The notes: a model not told the origin generated them from the sequence alone. DNA of 64,000 nt from Vibrio toranzoniae (GCF_024347655.1 NZ_AP025514.1:1922001-1986000), one strand, 5' to 3'; counted from the first letter of the stretch, positions 16,322 through 25,290 are shown. Numbers and translations: made by a program.

Positions 16322-16846
16322 TATGATCTTATTTGGTACTTGAAAGTTAAATTTCGTTAGATTTTTAAAACTCTCATACTCATCTGAGCAAAGGTCTTTC
16401 CGTATCAAATCGTACAATTCAGCAAAATTTGGAGCCTTTCCTCCAGCGGCAAAATTATTTACAAACTCGACAACTTCCTGTGATGCATACAAAGGTAAAC
16501 GATTGAACTCAATGCAGAACTTTTGATTAGCCCTTACCGCCTTTTCTGATTCCATATCATTCAAATACGAAAACTTTGTTGATACCGCATTTAAAAACAT
16601 ATGGTAGTAGTCTTGCTTGATTTTTCTTGCTTCCGCACTCCGCTGGAGCTTTGAATCAGAAAGGTATGTTAGTTCTGCTACTAATTTGTCATTTTCAGCT
16701 TTCAAACTTGCTTTTACTTCCTCTAACTTTTGGTCATATTCATGTTTTACTGCGTTTGTTAGTCTTGTAATTATCAGATTCTTCGACAGAAAAGCTAACG
16801 CAGACACTGCAACCGAAGATCCTAATACTGTTATGATAAAGTCCAT
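16316..16846 (-). CDS. Cassette-encoded membrane-anchored coiled-coil protein
   Basis: 176 residues from ATG 16846, with GAGGA upstream. One N-terminal membrane helix (about residues 3-21, FIITVLGSSVAVSALAFLS) is followed by a heptad-rich, charged segment (about 33-75, KHEYDQKLEEVKASLKAEND) and then a helical cytoplasmic domain. No enzymatic motif is visible. The TAA stop is provided by the attC25 core. The family was not recognised. Similar layouts act as structural or sensor proteins, but that is only analogy. Confidence 0.68.
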   Translation of the reverse strand: MDFIITVLGSSVAVSALAFLSKNLIITRLTNAVKHEYDQKLEEVKASLKAENDKLVAELTYLSDSKLQRSAEARKIKQDYYHMFLNAVSTKFSYLNDMESEKAVRANQKFCIEFNRLPLYASQEVVEFVNNFAAGGKAPNFAELYDLIRKDLCSDEYESFKNLTKFNFQVPNKIIS

Positions 16847-16860
16847 ATTTTCCTCAAATA

Positions 16861-16957
16861 AGCTAACGCCGCATTAAGGTGTGAGCGGCGCTTGGCTATA
16901 CTTGAGCGAAGCGAAACTGCCAAGCGTTGCGAATCACTCTTAAATGCTTTGTTATAC
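16861..16957 (-). repeat. attC26 (short GCCGCATTAAGG type)
   Basis: A compact 97 bp attC, nearly identical to attC16 and attC38. It belongs to the 106-residue protein cassette. Confidence 0.9.
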
Positions 16958-17272
16958 GATTGATTCCAAAGTACTTTCTAAACTTGATAAAGGATATTTT
17001 TTTCCTAAGATGATAGCTCTAGAGTTTATTGGGTCAACTTCTACATAATACTCAGTTCTACCGTCAGGATATTGAGCTAAGTGAAGTACAATACGCCCCT
17101 TTGATTCTGCAGCTTTACGTAAGTCCCAACCAGTAGATTCCAAGCTCATAATAACCTTTCCGCTGCAAACCTCTCGGATAATCGGCGAGTATACCCAATG
17201 AGACATTTTCATTTCTTTGGCAATTGTCAGTACTTCAAATTTACCATTGAGAACATACTGATTTGTTTCCAT
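16952..17272 (-). CDS. Cassette-encoded hypothetical protein (106 aa)
   Basis: 106 residues from ATG 17272, with GGGGATA upstream. A small soluble strand-rich protein (YVLNGKFEVLTIAKEM, GRIVLHLAQYPDGRTEYYVEVD) without signal or membrane segments. The stop lies within attC26. The edges GTTATACGAT and ATCGTATAAC confirm a full cassette. No family was recognised. Confidence 0.65.
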   Translation of the reverse strand: METNQYVLNGKFEVLTIAKEMKMSHWVYSPIIREVCSGKVIMSLESTGWDLRKAAESKGRIVLHLAQYPDGRTEYYVEVDPINSRAIILGKKYPLSSLESTLESIV

Positions 17273-17291
17273 TCGATATCCCCGTAAAATC

Positions 17292-17416
17292 GTATAACGC
17301 TAAGCTAAGTAGTGAGCAACGCAATACGAAGCCACCGCATAGCACCTTAAACACACAAATCAACGCATAGTAAAAATGCTACGCGTTGCGAATCTGCCTT
17401 AAGCGTTTTGTTAGTT
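17292..17416 (-). repeat. attC27 (GCTAAGCTAAG type a)
   Basis: Type a attC of repeat cassette copy J. The right arm has CTTAAGCGTTTTG. Confidence 0.9.
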
Positions 17417-17567
17417 TGCCACCTCGATGAAGCCAGAGGTTTAGCACCAAGGTGCTGAATTAGCTACGAAAGTACTGGCTTTAAACGCAAAAGTAAAACG
17501 GGCAGCTCAGAATTTAAATACAACCAACAAAACGCACTTGACTAGGAAGCGACATACCACAAATAAC
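17411..17567 (-). repeat. Repeated gene-less cassette copy J, left part (split by IS66)
   Basis: This is the attC-side part of copy J, identical as far as I can see to copy H. It ends with CAAATAAC, the duplicated target of the inserted IS66 element. The cassette resumes at 20096. Confidence 0.85.
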
Positions 17568-17668
17568 GTAAGCGTCTACGAACCGACTCATTGACTTTCT
17601 AATATCTACGCAGATACCGCCAACTAAGGCGGTATCTGTCATTCTGAGCGGTATTCTGTAGGGGCGGA

Positions 17669-19252
17669 CTATTCCGTCTTTGGCATTTTCCAAGGTAGAA
17701 GATGACCATGGTCATCCTCACTCTTCAGTTTCGGGATTTCTCGTAGCACGTATTCGAGGTACTCATACGGCTCACAGTCGTTAGCCTTCGCGGTTTCGAT
17801 AAGACTGTACAACACTGCACTGGCGCGGGCTCCATTATGAGTCTTTGAGAACAACCAGTTGTTCCGTCCTACCGTGAACGGACGTACTGAACGTTCCGCT
17901 CGGTTATTATCCATGCTTAACCGGCCATCATCGATAACTCTTACTAGCTTCGACCATTGATTGAGACTGTAGCTAATCGCCTCACCCAATTTACTTTTAG
18001 GGGGCACCTGAGTGACCGATTTATCTAACCACGCCTTGAATTCATTGAGCAGAGACTGAGTCTTTGATTGGCGGGTAACATATCGCTCTTCCCTCGTCTT
18101 ATCTTTGAGTGCTTGTTCAACACGATAGAGCTTTTGGAACCAACTCACTGCCCACTGGATTTTACCCCCTTTTCCTTGCTTGCCTTTTGGTTGGCTCTGC
18201 TCTGCCTCTATGAACTTGCGTCTTGCATGAGCCCAGCAACCCACCAACTTCGCCTCTGTCTTTTCATACGCTTTATACCCATCAACATGAAGGTATCCAG
18301 TGTAGTTTGACAGATACGATTGAGGGCAGTGATGCCCCCGACTCCCTTCCTGATAGTCGAACAAGACGATACCAGGGGATTGCGCATTACCACCCCGGTC
18401 TGGACCACACCCATATAACCAGATGTAACTTTTCTTTCTTTCGTCATCGAGCACGGTCAACGTGGTCTCGTCCGCGAACAGAACATCTTGAGCAAGGAGG
18501 GTTTCTTTCAGTAAGGCGATTAACGGCTCTACCTTATCAGCGCAACGCAGTATCCATTGACTCATCGTTTTTCGGCTGAGCGCTAGCCCATATTGTCTGA
18601 ACAGCGATTCTTGACGATAGAGAGGCAGGGCATAGTGGTATTTGTTCGTGATAATTTGCGCAAGCAAAGAGGGAGTCGCGATGCTTTTCGGGATAATCGA
18701 TGCTGGCGGTGGAGCCATTGCAACAACACTCTTCTCTCCTAACGCGTCACATTGACGACAGACGTATTTGGGTCTTTCAGTGACTTCGACATACAACTTG
18801 GCCGGGATATACACCAGTTTTTCACTGGTGCTTTGCCCCATCCTGCAGAGTATCGACTGACAACACGAGCAGGTTTTTTCTGATTCTGGTATGTCCACCA
18901 CGACTCGCTCTCGTGGCAGGTCTTCGGGAAGCTTTGGGCGACCACGACGTTTTGTCTCGGATGAAGTGTTTTCCGCTTCCGAAGCGTCATCATTCGGATT
19001 ATCGGGTGCTTCCTCTTCACCTATCGTATCGGCATGAGTCTCCGCCTCATTGAACTCTAAGTCCTGAGGGGGCAGGGTTTCACTACTGCTACCAAAGCGT
19101 TTACGCCGCGCTAGGTTGAGTTTTTCAACCAGCGATTGGATGGTTAATTCGCTCTCGCTTAGAGATTGGCGAAGTGTGAGTACCGTAGATTCAAGCTCAG
19201 TCACTTTTGAACGTAAGAGCGCTAGCTCATCTTCTTTATTTTTATTTGGCAT
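17669..19252 (-). CDS. tnpC: IS66-family transposase TnpC
   Basis: 527 residues. A coiled-coil N-terminus (leucine-rich, about 8-50) precedes the IS66 basic segment RRKRFGSSSE (about residues 49-58), then Cys pairs CSCCQSILC and CRQC (about 128-168) typical of the IS66 zinc finger. The DDE catalytic residues are visible as ADET (Asp 261), VDGYKAYE (Asp 324) and NNRAERSVRP (Glu near residue 445). It is the DNA-cutting transposase of the element. The frame is full length with no interruptions. Confidence 0.95.
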   Translation of the reverse strand: MPNKNKEDELALLRSKVTELESTVLTLRQSLSESELTIQSLVEKLNLARRKRFGSSSETLPPQDLEFNEAETHADTIGEEEAPDNPNDDASEAENTSSETKRRGRPKLPEDLPRERVVVDIPESEKTCSCCQSILCRMGQSTSEKLVYIPAKLYVEVTERPKYVCRQCDALGEKSVVAMAPPPASIIPKSIATPSLLAQIITNKYHYALPLYRQESLFRQYGLALSRKTMSQWILRCADKVEPLIALLKETLLAQDVLFADETTLTVLDDERKKSYIWLYGCGPDRGGNAQSPGIVLFDYQEGSRGHHCPQSYLSNYTGYLHVDGYKAYEKTEAKLVGCWAHARRKFIEAEQSQPKGKQGKGGKIQWAVSWFQKLYRVEQALKDKTREERYVTRQSKTQSLLNEFKAWLDKSVTQVPPKSKLGEAISYSLNQWSKLVRVIDDGRLSMDNNRAERSVRPFTVGRNNWLFSKTHNGARASAVLYSLIETAKANDCEPYEYLEYVLREIPKLKSEDDHGHLLPWKMPKTE

Positions 19253-19307
19253 ATAAGGAAGATCGCAGAGAGCCGCGAAAGTTCCTTATACGCTATTATT
19301 TTTTAAT

Positions 19308-19664
19308 TTAATTAAGACTTTGGTAATTCAATGTTTGATGGGGTTTCATTTTTTCAATATCGAGCCCATCAAGCAACCAATGCCACTGCTCTTCCGTTAA
19401 TGAGAGGGTTTTCCCTGGCATTTTTCTTGGCCAAGCGAACTTGTCTTTTTCGAGTCGCTTTTGCCAGAGGCAAAAGCCATTACGCTGCCAGTAGAGAACT
19501 TTGAGCTTATCCCGCGTGCGATTAGAGAAGACAAATAGCGCTTCAGAGAAGGGATTAAGGTTCATATTCTGTTCAACAATAAAGCTCAAGCCGTTAATGC
19601 CCTTTCTAAAATCGACGGGCGCCTTGTGGAGATAGATAACAGAGATATCAGGGAACATTTTCAT
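19308..19664 (-). CDS. tnpB: IS66 accessory protein TnpB
   Basis: 118 residues from ATG 19664, which overlaps the tnpA stop as ATGA, so translation is coupled. It has the family signature VDFRKGINGLSFIVEQ near the N-terminus, then LFVFSNRTRDKLKVLYWQRNGFCLW and the LTEEQWHWLLDG tail. TnpB is required for transposition of IS66 elements; its exact role is not settled. Length is normal. Confidence 0.93.
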   Translation of the reverse strand: MKMFPDISVIYLHKAPVDFRKGINGLSFIVEQNMNLNPFSEALFVFSNRTRDKLKVLYWQRNGFCLWQKRLEKDKFAWPRKMPGKTLSLTEEQWHWLLDGLDIEKMKPHQTLNYQSLN

Positions 19665-20014
19665 ACAACAGCAAGCTCCTTCAATAGAAGACCGAGCCAC
19701 TGAGGTGCTACATCACGAGGTACATGAAGAGAGCATGCTCCCGCTTCAAGGCGTAATTCCGTAGGTAACGTAGAGGGAGGCAGTTGCTCGGTTTTGGTGT
19801 TTAGCATGGCTGTTTTTTCAACAACAACGAATTCAGAAAGTGAATCTTCTCGTTTTTTAGGCAGGTTGACTAAGTGGTGTAGTTTGCGACGGTTGTTATC
19901 AAATGTTTTTGGATGAAGATTGTGCTCTAAACAAAACTGAGCGGCAGACTGCTCACTATTGTAATACTTCTGAACAAGGCGTAGCCATTCTTGCTGAGAT
20001 CTATGCTGAGACAT
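19661..20014 (-). CDS. tnpA: IS66 accessory protein TnpA
   Basis: 117 residues from ATG 20014. The N-terminal helix-turn-helix-like region (QQEWLRLVQKYYNSEQSAAQFCLEHNL) is followed by a linker and the conserved C-terminal strand TELRLEAGACSLHVP. It is the first gene of the three-gene IS66 operon and probably binds DNA. The gene is intact. Confidence 0.9.
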   Translation of the reverse strand: MSQHRSQQEWLRLVQKYYNSEQSAAQFCLEHNLHPKTFDNNRRKLHHLVNLPKKREDSLSEFVVVEKTAMLNTKTEQLPPSTLPTELRLEAGACSLHVPRDVAPQWLGLLLKELAVV

Positions 20015-20095
20015 TTTCGAGTACCTTTAACGATAAAAGTTAAAGGTTACGACGTTTATTAAAAGGATTGAATGAGTCGATTTAAAGACGCTTAC

Positions 20096-20381
20096 CAAAT
20101 AACCACGGTTTGAAGCACTTTAAATGACAAAGGATTCGTGCGACCAACCTGACAACCACGTTCGACCAAGCTATTTGTTAACGAAATTAGTCGCCAAGAC
20201 AAAGAAAACGCATCAAAGAACTAGCAACAATGTTAGAGCCAGTAAGTGACTCACTCACCGCAAACGCTTCCAACATAGTGCCACCGGAGAGTTCGTGAGA
20301 TTGGAAAACGAACAGGTGAATAGCTAGAACGTAGAACAACGCTCTTAGACCACAAACGCTTTTCTGCCCTTTGCAAACTAA
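20096..20381 (-). repeat. Repeated gene-less cassette copy J, right part
   Basis: The continuation of copy J after the IS66 element. It begins with the second CAAATAAC and ends at GCAAACTAAC. It shares the private variants of copy H. Confidence 0.85.
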
Positions 20382-20503
20382 CGCCGCGTTAAGTAGTGAG
20401 CAACGCAAACCACCGAACCTAAACCATTGTGCCGTAAACACTAAATTCAAAGCAAACCGAAAATGCCGAGCGTTGGGAATCTGTCTTAAACGCTTTGTTA
20501 GGA
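20376..20503 (-). repeat. attC28 (GCCGCGTTAAG type)
   Basis: The left core is CTAACGCCGC and the right core is CTTTGTTAGGAGATT. It belongs to the GNAT cassette at 20498-20920. Confidence 0.9.
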
Positions 20504-20920
20504 GATTGTTCTCGACATGCTATAAAATCTCTCGTCTGCGCTATCAATTACAAATCCAACTCTTTTGTAGAGGTGGAAAGCTGGACTAATTTTAAATACA
20601 CGTAACCTAAGTCGAATAGAGCCTGATTTAATGGCTAACCTTTCACATTCAGAAAGTGCTAACGCACCAATACCTTGATTTTGGCATTTTTCGCTGACTT
20701 GCAAGTCACGGATGTAACAACCATCGTTATCAAACGCCAAACGAATTGCCCCAACAACCTCACCATTAAACAGAATATCGAAGTTATTTAAATCATGGAT
20801 TTGAGCTTCTATTTTTGAGCAATCCCAATCAACAGAGTAATGCTCGTAATATGAACGCATGTTTAAGTAAGTGATTTTAGCCGAAGCTGATAAATCTTCT
20901 GTTTGTTGATACGAAACCAT
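20498..20920 (-). CDS. GNAT family N-acetyltransferase
   Basis: 140 residues from ATG 20920. An upstream in-frame start at 20998 lies in attC29 and would translate repeat DNA. The ribosome-binding site AGGAG is part of the cassette's own core (GTTAGGAGATT), so integration keeps it attached. Motif A is IRDLQVSEKCQNQGIGALAL and the C-terminal motif is AFHLYKRVGFVID. Substrate unknown. The stop is provided by attC28. Confidence 0.88.
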   Translation of the reverse strand: MVSYQQTEDLSASAKITYLNMRSYYEHYSVDWDCSKIEAQIHDLNNFDILFNGEVVGAIRLAFDNDGCYIRDLQVSEKCQNQGIGALALSECERLAIKSGSIRLRLRVFKISPAFHLYKRVGFVIDSADERFYSMSRTIS

Positions 20921-20926
20921 TGAATC

Positions 20927-21051
20927 TCCTAACGCTAAGCTAAGTAGTGAGCAACGCAATACGAAGCCACCGCATAACACCTTAAACACATAAATCAACG
21001 CATACTAAAAATGCCACGCGTTGCGAATCTGCCTTAAGCGCTTTGTTAGTT
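20927..21051 (-). repeat. attC29 (GCTAAGCTAAG type a)
   Basis: Type a site of repeat cassette copy K. Confidence 0.9.
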
Positions 21052-21480
21052 TGCCACCGCGATGAAACCAGAGGTTTAGCGCCAAGGTGCTGAATTGGTT
21101 ACAAAACTACTGGCTTTCGACGCAGATGTAAAATTGAAAACGACAGAACTCAAATACAACCGACAAAACGCGCTGGGCTAAGAAGCGGCATACTACAAAT
21201 AACCACGGTTTGAAGTGCTTTAACTGACAAAGGATTCGTTCGACCAACCTGACAACCAAATATGATCAAGCCATTTGTTAACAAATTAGCTGCCAAGAAA
21301 AAGAAAACGCACCAAAGAACTAGCAACAATGTTAGAACCAGTAAGTGACTCACTCACCGCAAACGCTTCCAACATAGTGCCACCGGAAAGTTCGTGAGAT
21401 TGGAAAACGAACAGGTGAATAGCTAGAACGTAGAACAACGCTTTTAGACCACAAACGCTTTTCTGCCCTTTGCAAACTAA
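21046..21480 (-). repeat. Repeated gene-less integron cassette, copy K
   Basis: Complete copy. The block near 21117-21155 (GCAGATGTAAAATTGAAAAC) matches mosaic copy G rather than the majority form. The minus-strand frame is open at 21150-21353. Confidence 0.85.
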
Positions 21481-21601
21481 CGCCGCGTTAAGTGGTGAGC
21501 AACGCTACCACCCTACCTAAACTATTGTGCCGTAAACACTAAAGCTGAATCAAACCGAAAATGCCGAGTGTTGGGAATCCGTCTTAAACGCTTTGTTATA
21601 A
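21475..21601 (-). repeat. attC30 (GCCGCGTTAAG type)
   Basis: The right core GTTATAACTACG is complementary over 12 bases to CGTAGTTATAAC at the other edge. It belongs to the zinc-ribbon cassette. Confidence 0.9.
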
Positions 21602-21862
21602 CTACGCTTTCCTAATTGGTTGACATATAAACCACAAAAAACAACACGCAAACGTTAATCCTGCTGCATTTAATTCGTTAAGTCCGAATTGATTGACAAA
21701 AAGGGAACTACCCGAAGCTGCAATAAAAAAGGTAGCATAATAATAGACCTTGAACAGCTTTAACTCGTGAGAACACTTTTTGCATTTTATTAGTTTGCCA
21801 GGGATGAATTTTAACTTATCCCTCACAGTCAAGGGCTCTGCGCAGTTTGGGCACTTGAACAT
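21602..21862 (-). CDS. Small zinc-ribbon membrane protein
   Basis: 86 residues from ATG 21862, with AGGAGTGG upstream. An in-frame ATG at 21922 is less likely for lack of a ribosome-binding site. The N-terminus MFKCPNCAEPL and the later IKCKKCSHELK form a four-Cys zinc ribbon (about residues 4-33). Two hydrophobic segments follow (about 40-58, VYYYATFFIAASGSSLFV, and 63-80). Zinc-ribbon plus two-helix proteins are common but of unknown function. Confidence 0.7.
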   Translation of the reverse strand: MFKCPNCAEPLTVRDKLKFIPGKLIKCKKCSHELKLFKVYYYATFFIAASGSSLFVNQFGLNELNAAGLTFACCFLWFICQPIRKA

Positions 21863-21966
21863 ATCCACTCCTAATTGGCATTGTAAAACCAATAAGCTAA
21901 GAGCAACTAGTTTACTATGCAAAACAGTAAGAATTTACTTCGAGGGAGTTCAAAAATGCCACGTAG

Positions 21967-22067
21967 TTATAACGCCACATTAAGCGGCTTGTAATAGTTG
22001 GCTAAAATGTGAAGCGAAGCGGAACCGAGCAAACTGTTACAAGTCCGACTTTAATGCCTTGTTATGA
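21967..22067 (-). repeat. attC31 (atypical, non-VCR-like)
   Basis: A 101 bp site with cores GTTATAACGCC and CCTTGTTATGAAGC. The arms are CGCCACATTAAGCGGC and GACTTTAATGCC, with GCTTGTAATAGTTGGC/AACTGTTACAAG inside. It differs from all other attC sites here. It belongs to the 109-residue membrane protein cassette. Confidence 0.85.
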
Positions 22068-22366
22068 AGCTTTGTGCAAACAACTCCTTTTAAAAAAGTA
22101 ATAACTAAAACACAACTGGTTACTATTAAAAGCTGACCGAACAATAACATAAATAGTTTTGGCCAGAAATTAACTTCTTCGGTAAATATCGGATGCCAAA
22201 AATAAATAAGAGTTAAATTACCAGGAAATAGAAATATTTGATATCCAGGTAGTGGTCCACCAAAAAACCCCCACAGATTCCAGCTTAGTGTAAATGTAAG
22301 TAATCCCACAGCCATAGCAATTAAACCAAGAAAAATAGCAAAACTAACAAGTTTAGGTATATTCAT
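22037..22366 (-). CDS. Cassette-encoded membrane protein running into its attC
   Basis: 109 residues from ATG 22366. It has three hydrophobic segments: N-terminal (VSFAIFLGLIAMAVGLLTFTL), a short one around 40-57 and a long one around 68-95 (FMLLFGQLLIVTSCVLVITFLKG). The last ten or so residues (HNKALKSDL) are encoded by the attC31 arm, so the natural stop has been lost or the attC supplies the C-terminus. No clear ribosome-binding site. No family was recognised. The cassette is short, with GTTATGAAGC and GCTTCATAAC ends. Confidence 0.6.
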   Translation of the reverse strand: MNIPKLVSFAIFLGLIAMAVGLLTFTLSWNLWGFFGGPLPGYQIFLFPGNLTLIYFWHPIFTEEVNFWPKLFMLLFGQLLIVTSCVLVITFLKGVVCTKLHNKALKSDL

Positions 22367-22373
22367 ATTAGCT

Positions 22374-22499
22374 TCATAACGCTAAGCTAAGTGGCTAACA
22401 AACCTGCCACCTTACTCAATTTGAACACCTTAAACACACAACTTAACCAAACCAAAAATGCCGAGCGTTTGTTAGTCCGTCTTAAGCGCTTTGTTAGTT
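22374..22499 (-). repeat. attC32 (GCTAAGCTAAG type b)
   Basis: Type b attC of repeat cassette copy L. Confidence 0.9.
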
Positions 22500-22923
22500 T
22501 GCCACCGCGATGAAACTAGAGGTTAAGCGCCAAGGTGCTGAATTACCTATTAAACTACTGGCTTTAAACGCAAAAGTAAAACGGACAGCTCAGAACTTAA
22601 GCCCAACCAACAAAATGCACTTGGTTAAGAAGCGACATACGACAAACAACCACGGTTTGAAGCGCTTTAACTGGCAAAGGATTCGTTCGACTAACCTGGC
22701 AATCAAGTGCGACCAAGCTATTTACAAACACCTCAGCCGCCAAGACAAAGAAAACGCACCAACGAATGAGCAACAATGTTAGAGCCAGTAAGTGACTCAC
22801 CGCAAACACTTCCGACATAGTGCCACCGGAAAGTTCGTGAGATTAGAAAACGAACAGGTGAATAGCTAGAACGTAGAACAAGGCTTTTAGACTCCAAACG
22901 CTTTTCTGCCCTTTGCAAACTAA
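22494..22923 (-). repeat. Repeated gene-less integron cassette, copy L
   Basis: Complete copy. It has the longest plus-strand open frame of the family (22510-22782, Lys/Arg-rich). In other copies that frame is cut by TAG, TGA or TAA, so it is not called as a gene. Confidence 0.85.
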
Positions 22924-23042
22924 CGCTAAGCTAAGTAGTGAGCAACGTAATACGAAGTCACCGCATAGCACCTTAAACACATAAATCAACGCATACTAAA
23001 AATGCTACGCGTTGCGAATCTGTCTTAAGCGCTTTGTTAGTT
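22918..23042 (-). repeat. attC33 (GCTAAGCTAAG type a)
   Basis: Type a attC between adjacent gene-less cassettes L and M. It belongs to copy M. Confidence 0.9.
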
Positions 23043-23470
23043 TGCCACCGCGATGAAACCCGAGGTTTAGCGCCAAAGTGCTGAATTAATTATGAAACTA
23101 CTGGCTTTAAACGCAAAAGTAAAACGGACAGCTCAGAATTGAAACCTAACCGACAAAACGCACTTGGCTAAGAAGCGACATACAACAAACAACCACGGTT
23201 TGAAGCGCTTTAACTGACAAAGGATTCGTTCGACCAACCTGACAACCAAATATGACCAAGCCATTTGTTTACTAATTAGCCGCCAAGACAAAGAAAACGC
23301 ACCAAAGAACTAGCAACAATGTTAGAACCAGTAAGTGACTCACTCACCGCAAACACTTCCAATACAGTGCCACCGGAAAGTTCGTGAGATTGGAAAAGGA
23401 ACAGGTGAATAGCTAGAACGCAGAACAAGGCTTTTAGACTACAAACGCTTTTCTGCCCTTTGCAAACTAA
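23037..23470 (-). repeat. Repeated gene-less integron cassette, copy M
   Basis: Complete copy with GTTAGTTTGC and GCAAACTAAC ends. Confidence 0.85.
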
Positions 23471-23562
23471 CGCCGCATTAAGGTGTGAGCAGCGTTTGCC
23501 TATACTTTGAGCGAAGCGAAAACGGCAAGCGTTGCGAATCACTCTTAAATGCTTTGTTATAC
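23465..23562 (-). repeat. attC34 (short GCCGCATTAAGG type)
   Basis: A 98 bp site with the centre TTTGCCTATACTTTGAGCGA. It belongs to the 145-residue protein cassette. Confidence 0.9.
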
Positions 23563-23571
23563 GCCTGTGCG

Positions 23572-24009
23572 CTAAAAATCACAGCGTTTTTCAACTAAGG
23601 GGATGTGTTTATTTCTAGATCTTTTATCAAGAACCAAGTACTTACCATGGTCAATAAGAACTTCATATTGAATATTCTTACGACCGCCACCAAGGTGTTT
23701 TTGTGGCCAACTCGGCCAAAACTTATATACACGACCTGTGAACTTAAGTATTTCCTTATTAGCAAGAGGTTCCATGTAAGAACTAAAATCACGCTCTACT
23801 ACATAGCCCAAAATCTCATTCTCTTTTAGAAAGTCGTCACCAACATTCTTTCCGATAATTTTCCATATTTGAGGCTCATTTGTACCAAAATAATCAGTTG
23901 CCAATATGGAGAATGATTGAAAACAGTCATCTTGTATGTCTTGTTTTCGGCTACAACTGTAAATTAATAGAGCTATACATCCGATTACACAAATCCATTT
24001 AAAAATCAT
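23572..24009 (-). CDS. Cassette-encoded membrane-anchored or lipoprotein-like protein
   Basis: 145 residues from ATG 24009; an ATG at 24024 is also possible. Neither has a strong ribosome-binding site (GAGAT and GCTA). The N-terminus MIFKWICVIGCIALLIYSC is a signal sequence ending in a weak lipobox (IYSC). The rest is soluble and periplasmic if exported, with aromatic patches (GRVYKFWPSWPQKH) and a KYLVLDKRSRNKH tail. No family was recognised. The cassette edges are GTTATACGCC and GGCGTATAAC. Confidence 0.65.
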   Translation of the reverse strand: MIFKWICVIGCIALLIYSCSRKQDIQDDCFQSFSILATDYFGTNEPQIWKIIGKNVGDDFLKENEILGYVVERDFSSYMEPLANKEILKFTGRVYKFWPSWPQKHLGGGRKNIQYEVLIDHGKYLVLDKRSRNKHIPLVEKRCDF

Positions 24010-24035
24010 ATCTCTATCACCCATTAGCTAGTGGC

Positions 24036-24164
24036 GTATAACGCCGCGTTAAGTGGTGAGCAACGCCTACTACCCTACCTAAACCATTGTGACATAAACA
24101 CTTAAACGGAAGAAAGCTGAAAACGCCATGCGTTGGGAATCCGTCTTAAACGCTTTGTTATGGG
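24036..24164 (-). repeat. attC35 (GCCGCGTTAAG type)
   Basis: The right core GTTATGGGCAA matches TTGCCCATAAC. It belongs to the GNAT cassette at 24169-24603. Confidence 0.9.
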
Positions 24165-24168
24165 CAAT

Positions 24169-24603
24169 TTAGACGCGCCTGATCATCTTGATATGAGGTA
24201 CGCCAGTGCTCTTAGCCACATAAGATTGACCTGATGCCTGAAAGCCCAATTTTTCATACATTGATACGGCATGTAGCCTAGCATTTAAGTATATTTCTTC
24301 AGCACCCTTTTCGAGTGCTTCATGTGTCAGTTTTGTTAGAACTCTAGTGCCTAAGCCCTGACCTTGCATACTCGGGCGGACGACCATCTGAGAAATCTTA
24401 AATCGTCGGGGGCTTTCTTCGCTTAGTCTGCCATATGCGCACAATGAACCATTATTTACTACTGCAACATGAAGACTGCTGCTTTCAAGCCCATCAAACA
24501 TTATTTCTCGAGGAAGACCAGGAGTTCGAAAGAACAAGTCGTACCGTAAATCCAAGGCATCTTGATATAGATCATCCGTACTTTCTAAGTGAATAAGTTC
24601 CAT
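24169..24603 (-). CDS. GNAT family N-acetyltransferase
   Basis: 144 residues from ATG 24603, with AAGGAG five bases upstream. Motif A is ISQMVVRPSMQGQGLGTRVL (near residues 70-89), and the C-terminal VSMYEKLGFQASG is intact. Its layout, with an N-terminal LRYDLFFRTPGLP, resembles the small ElaA-like GNAT group. Acceptor unknown, cytosolic. Confidence 0.9.
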   Translation of the reverse strand: MELIHLESTDDLYQDALDLRYDLFFRTPGLPREIMFDGLESSSLHVAVVNNGSLCAYGRLSEESPRRFKISQMVVRPSMQGQGLGTRVLTKLTHEALEKGAEEIYLNARLHAVSMYEKLGFQASGQSYVAKSTGVPHIKMIRRV

Positions 24604-24616
24604 TTTATCTCCTTGC

Positions 24617-24741
24617 CCATAACGCTAAGCTAAGTAGTGAGCAACACAATACGAAGTCACCGCATAACACCTTAAACACATAAATCAACGCATACTAAAA
24701 ATGCCACGCGTTGCGAATCTGCCTTAAGCGCTTTGTTAGTT
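24617..24741 (-). repeat. attC36 (GCTAAGCTAAG type a)
   Basis: Type a attC of repeat cassette copy N. Confidence 0.9.
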
Positions 24742-25170
24742 TGCCACCGTGATGAAACTAGAGGTTTAGCGCCAAGGTGCTGAATTAGCAATGAAACTAC
24801 TGGCTTTCGACGCAAAAGTAAAATGAGCAGCTTAGAATTTAAACCCAACCAACAAAACGCACTTGGCTAAGAAGCGACATACCACAAATAACCACGGTTT
24901 GAAGCGCTTTAACTGGCAAAGGATTCATTCGACTAACCTGACAACCAAGTGTGATCAAGCCATTTGTTAACAAATCATCTGTCCGGAAAAAGAAAACGCG
25001 CAAAAGAACCATTACGAAAAGTTAGAGCCAGTAAGTGACTACCGCACCGCAAACACTTCCAACATAGTGCCACCGGAAAGTTCGTGAGATTGGAAAACGG
25101 ACAGGTGAATAGCTAGAACGTAGAACAAGGCTTTTAGACTCCAAACGCTTTTCTGCCCTTTGCAAACTAA
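24736..25170 (-). repeat. Repeated gene-less integron cassette, copy N
   Basis: Complete copy. The segment near 24975-25025 (CATCTGTCCGGAAAAAG) diverges from the other copies. Confidence 0.85.
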
Positions 25171-25290
25171 CGCTAAGCTAAGTGGCTAACAAACCTGCCA
25201 CCCTACTAAATTTGAACACCTTAAACACACAGCTTAACCAAACCAAAAATGCCGAGCGTTTGTTAGTCCGTCTTAAGCGCTTTGTTAGTT
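25165..25290 (-). repeat. attC37 (GCTAAGCTAAG type b)
   Basis: Type b attC between adjacent gene-less cassettes N and O. It belongs to copy O. Confidence 0.9.

Larger units (their letters stand above)
17568..20095 (-). mobile_element. IS66-family insertion sequence (2528 bp)
   Basis: The terminal inverted repeats begin GTAAGCGTCT at the left (17568) and, read inward from 20095, GTAAGCGTCT at the right. Both continue to a shared CGACTCATT block. The element is flanked by the 8 bp direct repeat CAAATAAC at 17560-17567 and 20096-20103, the expected target size for IS66. It contains tnpA, tnpB and tnpC in order on the minus strand, all intact, so the element looks complete and possibly active. 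It sits inside a gene-less integron cassette, where it harms no gene. Confidence 0.95.

Noticed and set aside
18223..18579. 118-codon plus-strand frame inside the IS66 transposase gene
   Set aside because: It is the antisense shadow of tnpC, which has complete catalytic motifs.
22510..22782. 90-codon Lys/Arg-rich plus-strand frame in gene-less copy L
   Set aside because: The same frame has stop codons in most other copies, it runs against the cassette direction, and there is no ribosome-binding site.
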